Assembly: GCA_947034885.2 (NCBI GenBank)
Contig: OX344757.2
Coordinates: forward strand, 7,998,001-8,062,000
Length of the DNA stretch: 64,000 bases
Origin: Thuidium tamariscinum
Lineage: Eukaryota > Streptophyta > Bryopsida > Hypnales > Thuidiaceae
Direction of reading: 5' to 3'
Under the pieces are notes generated by a model, which worked only from the letters and a program-made list of their open reading frames with translations, made no database searches and had not been told where the DNA came from. Positions 11,677 to 23,230 of this stretch are shown here, piece by piece; the stretch's first letter is position 1, and every line of letters begins with the position of its first letter. Position numbers and translations under genes: made by a program.

Positions 11677-13531
11677 CTTGGTACTTCTCTTGAGGCAATA
11701 GTAGTATACATCCCTAACTACTTTAAAGTTCTTTATTTTTTAAACCCTAATTTGGTTTCACTTTTTGATTTCACATTGATGTAATTAAGTGCTTTGATTC
11801 ATGCTTTGATTGTGCAATCCCTATGTTTATAATTGAAATTGGTTGGAAATGGATGCTAAAGATGGATTTGTCTAAAATATATTTAGTTTTGTTCCTAAAT
11901 TTGTTAGAGAGAGAAGATGAGTCACCACCCCGTCAGGGTAGTTTCTATTCATTTTTGAACGACATCCATGTTCCAGCATTTGTCAAGCGTTTTCACGTCA
12001 TCTGATCTACTATGTCGATTTGCTTTCCACATCGATTTTCCTGATTAGAATTGATCGAGGGATAGTTTGCAGATTTATCTCATTACAATTGATCTCGCCT
12101 AACACTGTGAGTGTTATGCTAATCCCATTAGGAGTCAATATTCATGCTCCTATTACTTGCTTACGTACGATCACTTAACTGTGAACCTTGTTCACAAAGC
12201 TCCTGTTTACCTTTTATCCTGCTACTCTCGTGGTCTCATGCAGGACTGATCAGCCTTTTGATTACCCCTCATTTTGACCTAATATGCTTGACTCTCAAGC
12301 TACATACTAGTCAATCGCTTATGCTCCTATACCAGTTATTTTCCTAGCATTATCGCATTGCTCTTGAAGTTGCATGCATACTAATTTCAAGACTAAACAT
12401 CTCTTTTCCTACTAATAGGAACTTCCATAATGAGAAATTGATCAACCAAGTGAACCAACGTGATTGATGGGCAAGATTTCCCATCATGAGTTCAACGTGA
12501 GCTTCTTCCTGCTGGATCTGCAAAAACTAGCAATTGAGGGTCTGTGCCTCACCTGCACCCATGCCACAACCAGAACATTAGTTATAATCATGACGTATGC
12601 AAGGTGTCTTCAGCACAACGACCAGTTGTTATCCTTTTCGCAATCACTAGCTAGATTGATCCATTAGTAAGAACCTAAGAACGCATGCATTATGTCCTCT
12701 ATCCATCTCTATCTGACCTTTTCACCCATGTCGATGCCTCAAGAAAGTCACTGCTACAGTACGTGATATCAAGAACCTATGGGCTCCGATCCTTTCACTC
12801 TTCTGTAACACCCTGCTTGCAAGTTTGCTACCGATCTTGCATCAAACTTAGCTGCCGCAGGCTCCCCGTTACTCACAGGAACGTTAGCTAGAGAGAAGTT
12901 GTCTTGAGTTCAGCTTCTCATTAAACTTCATCTCAGTTATTAGGTTGTTGTTTGCAACTCTGCCTCCAAATGGCGGCATTCATTTCCCCATCTAGTTCTC
13001 TGTGGTACATTTCCAGGTGTTCAGTTAGCTTCATAGCTATTCTACTGCACCTTAAATTTACTTGGGGTCTTTTTTTTTAAAAATGACGCTCCTTCGTAAT
13101 TAGGAACATACTTCCTGACTTAGCTGGTCCTGACCAACATCAGTTTTGTACTTCCATTCTTGTCATGGTACCCTCAGACATCTTTATTCCTTAATTTGTC
13201 TACGGTAGTCTGTCATTTTTTGTCCCCCCAGCAATTATTGTTCAATCCTTGCTGATACCTTCTTCTTGAGGTCTTACATCGTTTAGTTATATCCAAGTGT
13301 TAGACTATATTTGTCTTGGTACTTGTTGGATGTGAGTTTTGTCAGTTTGTACCATGAGAATTTCTTTTTAAGAAAATTCCAATTGGATAGGAGAGAGAGA
13401 GGGAGAGAGAGAGAGAGAGAAGACAAAAAGATTTATTCTTCAACAAATTCCTTTCACCACATATTCAATTTTTCACAAAATTTAAAACTAACAACATACT
13501 TCAAAAGCCATGAAAGCTAACCAAAAGGTAT
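11677..13531. other. Intergenic DNA without a visible gene
   Basis: Bases 11880-13000 are less AT-rich than the surroundings, with many short open frames (for example 12144-12347, 12464-12667, 12685-12891), but none has a recognisable motif or splice context. It may be an old decayed element. A GA microsatellite lies at 13390-13422. Confidence 0.5.
13390..13422. repeat. (GA)n microsatellite
   Basis: A purine run of about 16 GA units with one GG interruption. Confidence 0.9.
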
Positions 13532-13787
13532 CACTAGATGTTTTTCTTGCAGATTAGAAGATTGTAAGTTCCCAATTGTGGGAATAGTATCAAAACACTA
13601 TGGAAACTGCCACATATGCGATTTGACATGGATGAGAGATTGCCATATTAGATAATAATAAATTTTTAAATATAAAATGTATTTTTGTTTTTTTAAATTG
13701 TTTTTTTATCATTTCTTATTCTGATTGTTCACAACATTGGGAACATGCTTAAAATAGTCTTCTAATCCCTCAAAAACATCTAATGTG
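13532..13787 (-). mobile_element. CATAAGAGG MITE family, divergent copy 3
   Basis: About 256 bp from CACTAGATGTTTTTC to AAAAACATCTAATGTG. The ends differ from copies 1 and 2 but match copy 5. Inner landmarks are conserved: GTAAGTTCCCAA, GATTTGACATGGATGAGAGATTGCCAT and AATAGTCTTCTAATCCC. The core is AT-rich and non-coding. Confidence 0.65.
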
Positions 13788-14280
13788 AATATTGAAGTGA
13801 ATCAAACGAAGAGTAGCCGTTGTAAAAAAATTTAGAATCAACAAATTACAATCACAATGAGAAGTCTTGAAAAAACGTTTTAAATCTACCACTAATTTAC
13901 CACTAATCTACTATCAATCTACACTCACTTGATTTGAGTCACTTTAAGATTCTCATAGAGTAATTTGGAACCAAAACAATTTTAGTGGATATTGATGAGT
14001 ATGGATTTTGGGAATTGTAGGTACAAAATCTTGTTAGCATGGATGAAAGGGATAGTGGAGCAATAATCTATTCTTCAAGTTTTAGTAAAGTTTGTCTCCA
14101 TTTCTAAGCTTTTAGAATGTATTGTTAGTTTTAAATTTGATGAAGAATTGACTATGTAAGAAAGGTCTAAGCAAGGAATGGATCTATTTGTCTTCAACTC
14201 TAATTAGAATCTACTTTTAATTGTAAAGAAATGAAAACTACAAGTTTTTGAATAAAAATTGTATTTTTAGAGCCACTTGG

Positions 14281-14540
14281 GGTAGGCAAAGCAAGATTTA
14301 GATAGTAGAACAGATTTGACTAACTTCAAAGCTATGTATTGTATCAAAGACCAACTACTACAAAAGAACATACGTAGTCTTCAATTTAGTAGCCATTCAA
14401 GTAGAACTTCAATTAGAACTATTTATCTAAGTTGAAGTGCATAGATTGAGGTCTATAGATAGAGTGAAAATTAGAATTCAGGTTATTTTTTACTAATAGA
14501 TAAACAGAACCATTAGCTTTCAAAAACAAATTATATTTCG
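14281..14540 (+). pseudogene. Remote decayed copy 3 of the monooxygenase terminal exon and 3' UTR
   Basis: About 5 kb beyond copy 2, the blocks CAAAGACCAACTACTAC, AAGAACATACGTAGTCTTC, TAGCCATTCAAGTAGAAC and ATAGATAGAGTGAAAATTAG follow, in order, the layout of the terminal exon tail and its 3' UTR. Stops break the frame. It is older or faster-decaying than copies 1 and 2, and the intervening DNA contains three MITEs. Confidence 0.65.
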
Positions 14541-16489
14541 GATAGATTTTATACTTTATATGAATTTTAAAAATGTGCATGCTTGAATAAACATTATAGT
14601 GTCATTTAGGCACATTTATGAATCGATAGATGGTGAACCATTCATTGAAGGTATGAGCATCTATTGTCATCAACACTTTATAGGTGCCAATACATAAACA
14701 AAGAGTATGAATGTTCATAAAACACATAATAAACTAAATAGAGGAAGCTATTGAGAGTAATCCTTGAGCATTTTGTAAATTCTCCTTTTTCAATTGGTAT
14801 ACATTACATTTTTTTTCAACAGTCCTAATTCTTGTATTTGATTCTTCTTGGTGATCCTATTATCAGTTATTGGCACTCTATTCAAATGAACATTGGAAGT
14901 GAATTTTTTTTAATGAAATGCTTTACAATCACTTTAACATGTTGTCTTTTTCTACTTGTAAAGAAAAAAAAGATTATTCACTATCCAAAATCCAAATAGC
15001 TTTTAAGTAGGTGCAATTAATGGCAATAACAGTTGCTCATACTCTTGTATTGTCATTGTTGTATTGTGTTATTTTACTATCATATGAAAAGTTGAAGACA
15101 TTCCAAAGCGACAATTCTAGGTCATATTGATTGCCATTCAAAACAATCCATTATATGTTAGAATTGGAGGGGAATAGTTTAAAAAATCTCATTCAAAATT
15201 GAATATTTTATTATTTTGATTAGTAAAATCTTCTTTAGAATATTTTAAATAAATTGTGATATAATTTAATAAAAATTTGTCTCTTTATGCAAATGAATAT
15301 ATTTGAAGAATTCGGTGAAAATAGGCTTATATGCTATTTTTTCTAATGTTGCAAAGTATATATTGTATCTATATTCAACATTCTTTACTGAATATTTATT
15401 TTATTTTCCAAATTTTTCCTTTTTTCTTTCTATTTACCAAAAAAATAGAAAAATAAGTTTCATTTTTAGAATCATTTTTTGCCAATCTTGACTATTAGAT
15501 ATGGTAATCAACACAAGATCAAAAAACATTCAAAAGTCCATAATTCTTCTAAAAAATTGTTTGTAAAGATAAATTTTGTGCAAATTGAGATCAATTTTTT
15601 TTAATTTAAAAGTTATGATTTATGAAAATTATAGTCATTGAAATTTATTTAGTATTAGAAAATATTTTGCAAATACATTAGCATAAATTTGAATGGAAGA
15701 ACTAATTTATCATAATATATAATGAATAATTGAAAAATACATATTCAATAGGACAATGAATGTATTCAAAATTCCATTAATTACAATTAGGAAATGTACT
15801 ATTTAAATTTCTTCACTTTCTCATTATTTTTATTCTTTCATTATCCAACTTTAGCAAATAAAGTTTAAATTCATTGCTAAATTCTTCTTAGACTAAGTTG
15901 CATTAGTATGCATTAAGGGCATTTAGGATAATTCATTAGATTATTATCCAACATTCAGGGTCCCTTCTAATTTCCTAAAGTGGGAGTACCTATTGTTGCA
16001 ACCCCCCAATCATCCAATGACGATTATGACGCTAGTGTTGCTACATCCTAGCCAACCAATGGCTTTGTGCAAATGAAACTAAATTCATTGTCAAAGGTAT
16101 AGGGAGGGATTATCCCAATCTTTGAGGGAGATTGGTTTAGGCTAATCAACCTCTAGTGATTGGGGAGGAGTGACTAGGGAGGAGAGTACTTTCAAAATGG
16201 ATCAAAACCGGCAAGAATTGGGAGTATTGAACCAATTTGTTTGTTTATTTTTCTTGAGATTAGATAGAATGTAACCTTAGGATCTTGAAGTTCATATTGA
16301 GAGTAAGCACCCCAAAAAATTTCAAATTATTTTATTCACAATTTTGTTGATATCAAAGTATAAAGTTTTGGGAATTGATAGAAATATAGGGCAATACACT
16401 TGAAAGAGCATATCCTCAAGCATGTCTTAGTGAGAATATTTTGAAATTAGGGATTTTTGTGTTTAGTTTAAACTAAGAGAATTAATAAT
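14541..16489. other. Very AT-rich intergenic DNA
   Basis: No gene is seen. Bases 16210-16330 resemble 37870-37985 (TTGAAGTTCATATTGAGA), which points to an old dispersed repeat. Confidence 0.55.
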
Positions 16490-16990
16490 AGTCATCTAAA
16501 ATTTCACAATAGATTGAGCAATTTTCAATCAATGGTGGAGTATGCAATATATGGCGGTTATTGAAATGACACTAATCTTTGTAATAAGGAGAACAAGAAT
16601 GGAATACTTTTCTTCTCCTTGAGTCCCTTGGATGTGTTCTTTTTTAGATAGATCTAATAGCCTTTTTGAAGTTGACAACAATCACATTAGTTGATTGACT
16701 TTGTAGTCCATGTCCAAACCAAAACCCAAAAATGAATTTTGAACTATACTAGTACAACAATCAATTCATAAGAATCCCACGAAGTGAAGTTTAACTTGGA
16801 ATTTGAAGAAACTACTACCATTAGATTCATGAAGTAGTCTATTTTCATTAATTTTTTAAATTTTTTTTAAACTCAAAATTTGACAATGGGTAGCTCAAAA
16901 AGAGTAATATTGATAAGAAGATGGTCATTGGGGGGATTTATTTAGGGTTTAACCATGTTACATTGGACTACCTCAACTCTCTAAAATTGA
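16490..16990 (+). repeat. Old dispersed repeat, copy A
   Basis: It aligns in the same orientation with 47010-47900. Shared words include CTTCTCCTT, GTAGTCCATGTCCAAA against TTAGTCCATGTCCAAA, AACCCAAAAATGA, and ACTACCATTAGATT. Copy B has about 440 bases of extra DNA between the last two blocks. Probably a degenerate retroelement; no domain is recognisable. Confidence 0.6.
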
Positions 16991-17228
16991 TTATGAATGA
17001 AAACTTGCCAATTCTCCTCTAAGAATAGGGTGACGACAAACAGAAACATACATAAGAATGCAACCATTGTTGTGTGGAAAGGTGGAACTTTTGAGCTCAA
17101 TTGCATCAAAACAAAAGGCTTTCTTGATTTCTTGGACAACACTACAAGGCTTTGTCCATGCCATTTTCTGAAGGTCACTTTATCGCCCCACACAAAAGCT
17201 CACGCAACAACACAACCCTTTGACAATG

Positions 17229-17785
17229 GAGGAGCCAATCTCTTCCATGACATCATTGATGGTGTAAAAGGACTTCGATAAGGCGTTGCCCAGAGATATC
17301 ATGCACATTGCAATGTATCAATTCTAGAAGTAGGGGAGATGAAACAACAACTTGCCTACAACGTCACTGTGTAAAATGATTTTCATGTTCCTTTCTATGT
17401 TGATGTAGCAGAGGAACCAATCGCTTCCATGACATCATTGATGGTGTAAAAGGACTTGGATAAGGCGTTGCCAAGAGATATCATGCAGATTGCAGTGGGT
17501 CGATTCTAGAAGCAAGGGAGACAAAACAACAACTCACCTACAATGTCACAACTATGTAAAATGATTTTCACGTTCCTTTCTATGTTGATGAAGCGGAAAA
17601 GCCAATCTCTTCCACGACATCATTGATGGTGTAAAAGGAGTCGGATAAGGCGTTGCCAAGAGATATCATGCACATTGCAGTCTATCAATTCTAGAAGCAT
17701 AGGAGACAAAACAGCAACTCACCTACAATGTCACACACCTATGTAAAATGATTTTCACGTTCCTTTCTAAGTTGATGCAGTGGAG
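17229..17785 (+). repeat. Tandem repeat, three units of 182-185 bp
   Basis: The word CCAATC followed by CATGACATCATTGATGG-type sequence recurs at 17235, 17417 and 17602. Each unit also carries AAGGCGTTGCC, AGAGATATCATGCA and TGTAAAATGATTTTCA. Units are roughly 90 percent alike by eye. The upstream open frame 16997-17281 runs into unit 1 and may be a remnant of the parent sequence (it reads ATIVVWKGGTFELNC). No complete protein is encoded in any frame across units. Confidence 0.85.
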
Positions 17786-18265
17786 CTGCTCTCAAGCTTC
17801 TTCAAGTGATTACAGATGGAACTTCGCATTCTCTTCCCCAAACAATTACAAATTATAAATTCTCCCCCAGGCCAGAGGTTCTTCCCCGCCCGGCGGGTCA
17901 AGTAAACCGACTCTTGCGTTGCGTTGCGTTGCCACTGCTCGCCGAGGTGCTGTCGCAAGGCATTTCGAAGCTGCTTCAATGTTCTTTGCTTCGGAGGTTC
18001 GGATCTTTTCTATTTCGCAAATGGCAGTCACACGTACATCACGCATTGCACAGACATGGTACTGCACGTACTGCAAAAGGCCCTTTGCAAAAGCATTTTC
18101 CACCAAATTCAAACTCTTTTTGGTTCTCCTCTCTTTTTTTTGTTGGAAACAAATGAAACTGAACTGAAACATTAAACCTTGAGTGCCACTCATCTCACTC
18201 CAGAGGTGCTGCTGTTGCACTGCCAATGGCCCTTCGGAACTCCTTCCTCTGGACAGTTCTTGCAC
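17786..18265 (-). pseudogene. Gene-fragment-like island
   Basis: A GC-richer stretch with a 139-codon open minus frame (17846-18265) and competing frames. It shares 20 identical bases (18055-18074) with 23360-23379, and shares ACCTCCAG/GTGCTG-type blocks near 18200 with 23268-23300 and 23440-23470. The two islands therefore derive from a common source. No domain is recognised, and a working gene is not supported. Confidence 0.35.
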
Positions 18266-18395
18266 TGCCCAAATGCTGAAAAATCGATGTCATGGTACTT
18301 GTTGGAAAAATACGTAAGTTGGAAACATACTTTTTTCCAATATCCAGTTGAAACACTAAGAAAAAACAACTAATGCCTCTAAAATATCTAAGCAA

Positions 18396-18597
18396 CATAA
18401 CATTCAGGAGCATGTTGTGGCTCTACCTTCTCTCAACAGTGGAGGGTGTGCAATATTCGACACCCCAACAATGTTTCATCAGTAGCTACTGAAGTAAGTG
18501 GACATGTGGAGGATGGAGAGGCTCTTGGATGTGGAATATGCCACACCCTTCACTATAGAAAGGAAGGCAGAGCCACAACATGCTACTGAATGTTATG
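18396..18597. mobile_element. Foldback MITE, 202 bp
   Basis: The ends CATAACATTCAGGAGCATG and CATGCTACTGAATGTTATG are near-perfect inverse copies. The arms continue inward through GTTGTGGCTCT and AGAGCCACAAC and GGGTGTG and CACACCC, giving arms of about 60 bases. Non-coding. A transcript would fold into a long stem. Confidence 0.82.
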
Positions 18598-19490
18598 AAA
18601 ATAGTAGGCATAGAAAAATTAGGTTGCTTTACATCAAGAAAGTTACTTTACAAACCATCAAAGTTAGCAAATACTTTTTAAAATACTTCATACTTTATAC
18701 ATTTGTTCATGAGTCTCAATGAGAGCGATGCCTAAAATAAAAACAACTTATTGTAGTTGAATGACCCATGACGGACACCTAATGATCCCATAATGGTTTG
18801 GGAGACCACAATCAATGTTTTGCCTATCATTGAAGGAGCACTTGATTAGTGACCTCATTAGGAACACCCACCTATTATATTGTAAATCATTGTAGGACGT
18901 GATTTTTTAAGGTCTTTCACATTAGAAAATATTGTGAATACTTTCGAAGAGTGTTGTGAGCATTATGGATACACTTGCATGTTGGTTTTGGGGTAGTCTA
19001 TAGACTCTTTTGGGCTAAATACTTCAAAAGTAGTCAAAATATTTATGTAGTGTCAAATGTTGAGAAATTAGTGTAAAGAAACCTAATTTATTCATTGTTT
19101 TTGTAGGCTATAGATTTACAAAGAACATCTACATCTTGTTAGCATTGATACTTTACTCAATCCATGTTCAATCTATACTTCTACAAGGACTAATAATCAA
19201 ATAAAGAGGATTTTTCAAATGCACTTGGTAGATGGATGATCACTAAAGAATTAATATAAAACAAGAAAAAGTAGAAGAGGGATTCATGAGGAAAAAAAAA
19301 GACAATGTGATTCTTTTGAGAGCATTCATTGTAGCTCTCAATTTGTGCCCGCCAAATAAGATCATTATAACTCTACTTGTCATGGGTTACTTTTTTACCC
19401 AACAACTATAGTTCTATGCAATAAATGTCTATTGAAAACTCCTATGAGAATAAAATCTACAACTATAAACTAATGGAATATATATATATG
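18598..19490. other. AT-rich intergenic DNA
   Basis: No gene or delimited repeat is seen. Confidence 0.6.
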
Positions 19491-19759
19491 TATTCACGTT
19501 GCACAAGGTTTTGTTGGTTCTTGTTTAAATTTGAAACTTCATCTAGTAGAAGAATGTTATTAATAAATGCTAGTCTATTGAATTATAGAAGTACCAACTT
19601 CTACCAAATACATAATAAATTTTCTAGTACAATTATTTTTGGCCTCCTTCATACAATTCTATATCTTGAGCACTCCCAATTTGAGTTAGAATTTATCATA
19701 TATTGCTACATAACATTACTTACCAATGAAGTAGACAAGGTTTATTCCTTCTTTTGCAT
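19491..19759 (+). repeat. Direct duplication, copy A (carries the insertion)
   Basis: It aligns with 20341-20618 in the same orientation. Shared words: AAATTTGAAACTT, TTTTTGGCCTCCTTCATACAA, TTGCTACATA/TCGCTACATA and TTTGCAT at the end. The alignment resumes after the element at 19762-20180. Confidence 0.75.
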
Positions 19760-19761
19760 TA

Positions 19762-20180
19762 GGGGGTGTCACGGCTCCTCAAAGAAACTGAATTTCTTTG
19801 GGAAACCGAAGTAGGTGAGATTTTTCAGGAGCCAATGAAAACTGCCATAGAATGGAGGAGCCGTGACACCCCTTAAATGGATGAGTCCGGCATGAGAACC
19901 GTTTCCCAGAGAATGAGTTACCTGCATCTGTAGACTCAAGACCCAACAACCTAAAAAACAAGGTGAAATTGGCGAGGAGGAGTGAAAAACCGTCATGGAG
20001 ATAAGAATTTCTTGAAGAAAATTGGGCGTGAGTGCCATTTCTTCACCTCCGGAGGAGAAGAAACGACACTTGAATTTCTCCGTGAATTCCAAAGCCACCT
20101 TCCGCGCTCGTTTGGCCCCCGCACGACACATGTCCATTCTCAAAGAAAATGGAGGCCGTCGGAAGTGCCATGACACCCCC
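19762..20180. mobile_element. 419-bp terminal-inverted-repeat element with TA flanks
   Basis: It starts GGGGGTGTCACGGCTCC and ends GGAAGTGCCATGACACCCCC, flanked by TA on both sides (19760-19761 and 20181-20182). An extra inner copy of the end (GGAGCCGTGACACCCC, about 19858-19873) makes a 112-bp hairpin at the left. The TA flanks suggest Tc1/mariner-type transposition. The 135-codon open minus frame inside (19769-20176) lacks any known motif. Confidence 0.75.
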
Positions 20181-20340
20181 TATTGTTGACTACTCTAGTG
20201 AATAAAATTGTCTTTTATATCCCCTTTGCCAACCCCAATCCTTGAATAATTTGTTTAATTCCTTCTCAAGTGTCTAGTAAAGCATAATATCATCTTAGAA
20301 CCTAGTTTCTCATGCTATTACACAATGTCATGAACACATA

Positions 20341-20618
20341 CATTCACTTTGTACAAAATTTTCCTTGTTCTTGTCTAAATTTGAAACTTGATCCAATTCA
20401 AAAATGTTATTCAACCTAAATGCCAATTTGTGGAATCGTAGAATAACCAACTCCTGCCAAACACTAAACTTGAAGGTGAATTTTCCATTGCAACTATTTT
20501 TGGCCTCCTTCATACAAGTCTTCCCTTTGAACACGCCCAATTTGGATTGGAATTTTTCATGTGTCGCTACATAGTATTATTTACTAATGAGGTAATCAAA
20601 GATTGTTCCCCTTTGCAT
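20341..20618 (+). repeat. Direct duplication, copy B (empty site)
   Basis: Paralogue of 19491-19759. It reads straight through CCTTTGCATGCTTGG where copy A has the 419-bp insertion. Confidence 0.75.
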
Positions 20619-20639
20619 GCTTGGAAAGAGAATCCCTCT

Positions 20640-21000
20640 ATTAAATAAGTTTGTCTTCTATGACAAACTCTTCCACCAATTCAACTCCAATCTTCAAATG
20701 AACTAATACAAAGTAAGGTAAGCTTACCTATACTAGGCCAAATGCTAGTCAACCTATCACAAGCACAAATATTCTAGTGGAGCTCATTTTAGATTTGAAT
20801 AGGAGTTGTCACACCTTCTTTAGCACACCTACAATTCTTGAATGATGAAAATTTCGAAAGATGAAAAAGCAGCATGTACAAACACTATACATTTGAGAAG
20901 GTGGGCAGTTTTAGAACCTGAGCGGTTTTAGAGCCTCTTTCCTTAGTACAATTTTGAATGTGATGGACGAAATTTGACCCATTTACCTTAAGTCCCTCCC
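20640..21000. other. AT-rich intergenic DNA
   Basis: No gene or repeat boundary is seen. Confidence 0.5.
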
Positions 21001-21440
21001 TCGTATCTAGCCCAGCATAATATCTTCCGTTCTGGAACCTTTCTTGCCCGGGTACAGTATATGACTTGTCTTGTAGACCTGGCTTCCGCCTTGTTGACTC
21101 GGAGGTCCGTCCGTCCCGGCCTCCCAGGGTTGCCGGGTGCTGAGCTGCCTGCCTCGTCGAAAGGGTGTGGCGAAGTACAAGAGGGAGTACTTCCAGTACC
21201 AAAAGCCCCCTTCGGAAGTGCTTTTCCGACCTCGGCGTACCGTTCTCGGGTACTCCACTCCAACCACCGCCCCGCCTGGCCCGGCCCGGCCCGGCCCGGC
21301 CCCACTTCCGTCCGTCGGAAGTGACGACGACGACCACCACACGCCTCCGTCACTTACCCTGGAATACCGCGGGCTCCACTTGCATGGTTTTGTCGAAAGT
21401 ACTGTAGTGCGACGAGCCTTTTGCGGAGCTCCAGGCAAGG
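21001..21440. other. GC-rich island with a (GGCCC)n run
   Basis: A sharp rise in GC leaves frames open on both strands, so long open frames here carry little weight. A pentamer run of GGCCC lies at about 21275-21303. Similar GC-rich text (CCTGCCCGGCTCGGCCC) occurs at 29340-29380. No domain is recognisable. Confidence 0.5.
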
Positions 21441-21647
21441 GTGAAAGTAAAAAAAAAGTCCCTTAGTTTGTGTCCTGTTCTTGCCTATGTCAGCAGCTCT
21501 CCGAAACTAATTTGGGGTCTCTGATTGCAAATATGAACTCAGAATTTGCAAATTTTAATTTGCGCAACAAATAAAACGTTCCAGCGATTTTCCTAGGATA
21601 AAAACGGGGGGTCAAAAATGGCCTCCGCAAACGGCTCGTCGCACTAC
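21404..21647. repeat. Inverted repeat, 244 bp span
   Basis: GTAGTGCGACGAGCC at 21404 and GGCTCGTCGCACTAC at 21633 are perfect inverse copies and extend through TTTTGCGGAG and CTCCGCAAAC. Its right half overlaps another inverted repeat (21511-21795). Confidence 0.8.
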
Positions 21648-21795
21648 TATAGACGCGACCCACTTGCATGGACTGGGGCAAGGAGAACTGACCCCCTTGC
21701 TCAGCCACTTGGGTAAAATGCTGTAATTTTTTATTTTTCACACAAATTTTTTTTTGCAAATTTTGAATTCATATTTGTGATCAGAGACCCCAAAT
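21511..21795. repeat. Inverted repeat, interleaved with the previous one
   Basis: TTTGGGGTCTCTGATTGCAA near 21511 pairs with ATCAGAGACCCCAAAT near 21780. The arms continue through AAATATGAA and TTCATATTT. A third, single arm lies at 28971-29020. Confidence 0.78.
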
Positions 21796-21829
21796 CAGCT
21801 CGGGGTGAAGAAACTAAAGGTGATCACGG

Positions 21830-23049
21830 CCCAAACTAGGGGGCATTTTGTTTTGATTGCACCTCTGGTAAAACATGGTAAGGCTGAGCGAGGCCAATCC
21901 ACCCAGATCCATGGACGGAGGGGGACGGACGGAGGGATGGAGGGGCAATAATTAATAACTGCTACACAAGTTCTGAAATATACACTACAAATATAACTTA
22001 TAGCCCACAATGAGCTTGCTCCTATTTGGTCTGTCATGGAGTAGTTAACCTTGAAATATAGTATAGTGGTGAAAAATGAAACATACTACAAATCAATGGT
22101 ATTTCTAGGGATTTTAAAAGTTCTAATTGTTGAAAACAACAAAATCCATCCATTATAGGGCCATTTGAGGATTAAAAAAATATTTTTCAACTACCAATTT
22201 ATAGTTGATTCATTCTAATTTGGTGATTCCATCTAAAATATTTTAATGACTATCATCCATTGTTGGATAACAAAAATTCATTCTGTAGACCCAACAATTA
22301 GTTGTTTTTTTAAAAACATTCTAAAATTTTGCATCAAGTAGAATTTTTCTAGTAAAAAAAACAATGCAATAGATGGTGAGATATAGACCATAGACATCAC
22401 ATAGTAGATGAAGATTGAAGTAGTTGTCACTGAAGTAGTCTTTCAAAATTGATCACAATCCTAAATGAATAGGTGAATTCTTCAATTTTGTAATTTTTTT
22501 AGAAGACATTCATCAACCATTATTTGGGTGCACATGCATTTCAAGATTAACCTTTATGTATCGTATGAGAAAATAGCACTAGTAGAACAAAGGTCTTAGG
22601 ACACCAAACTATATGCAAGAGCATAGTTCTCCAAGGGCCTACATAGATACAAGCTCTAGCAAGGACGTGCCAAAATTCAATTTTTCAAGTTTACAAGGTG
22701 ACATGTGGTACTAAAAGAAATTAATTTATGTCAAATGTCCTCTACACTTGTAAAAATAATTACTATTGCATTTGTCATGAATTCCTTATTATCGCAATCA
22801 TATGCAATTTCTTGAGGACATGGCCAAGCAAAGCTCTAAAAATGACTTGCACATACCTTATACCAAGCGTGAATACATGTGATGAGATTTGTCAATAATG
22901 AATGTAGTTTGGATTTTGATATTTAGCTCCAAAATATCAATCATTTTCTTAAGCATCAAGTCACTTTTTGAGACAGAAGTCACCCCAAAAATTCCTCACT
23001 GCATGATCATGCTCAAAGAGCAACAAGTGCTGCAAATAATTCTGAAATT
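21830..23049. other. AT-rich intergenic DNA
   Basis: No gene is seen. Confidence 0.55.
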
Positions 23050-23094
23050 TTAAACAGCGACCACTATCGTCATGCCCAAATCAAGTCTTATTAC

Positions 23095-23230
23095 CTGCCG
23101 TGAGAGTTGTGTACACCTTTCAAGAGAGTACACAGTGAGGCCGGGTGTACGCTTCCCTGGAGTTTGAATGCAACTTCGAACTACCTTGCATTTCTCAATT
23201 GTCCAAAAATCTTCCTCATCAAGAGGTTTA
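23095..23230 (-). CDS. Candidate internal exon, unidentified
   Basis: On the minus strand an open stretch of 45 codons (starting KPLDEEDFWTIEK, ending LERCTQLSRQ) is bounded by a plausible acceptor (pyrimidine-rich, ending AACAG) and a CAG-GTAATA donor. The phases are consistent (2 in, 0 out). The composition is protein-like rather than AT-rich. No partner exon was found on either side. The neighbouring 23268-23470 blocks are shared with the island at 17786-18265. It may be an exon fragment captured by an element or part of a dead gene. Confidence 0.3.

Noticed and set aside
18031..18090. C2H2-type zinc finger suggested by a WYCTYC reading
   Set aside because: The second His pair is missing in both islands, and the frame is not supported by flanking coding text.
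19769..20176. 135-codon minus frame inside the 419-bp element as a transposase
   Set aside because: It spans nearly the whole element including the inverted ends, has no catalytic motif, and the element is too small for a transposase.
20885..21466. Several overlapping open frames over 100 codons on both strands
   Set aside because: They coincide with a GC-rich island and inverted repeats; openness in all frames reflects composition.
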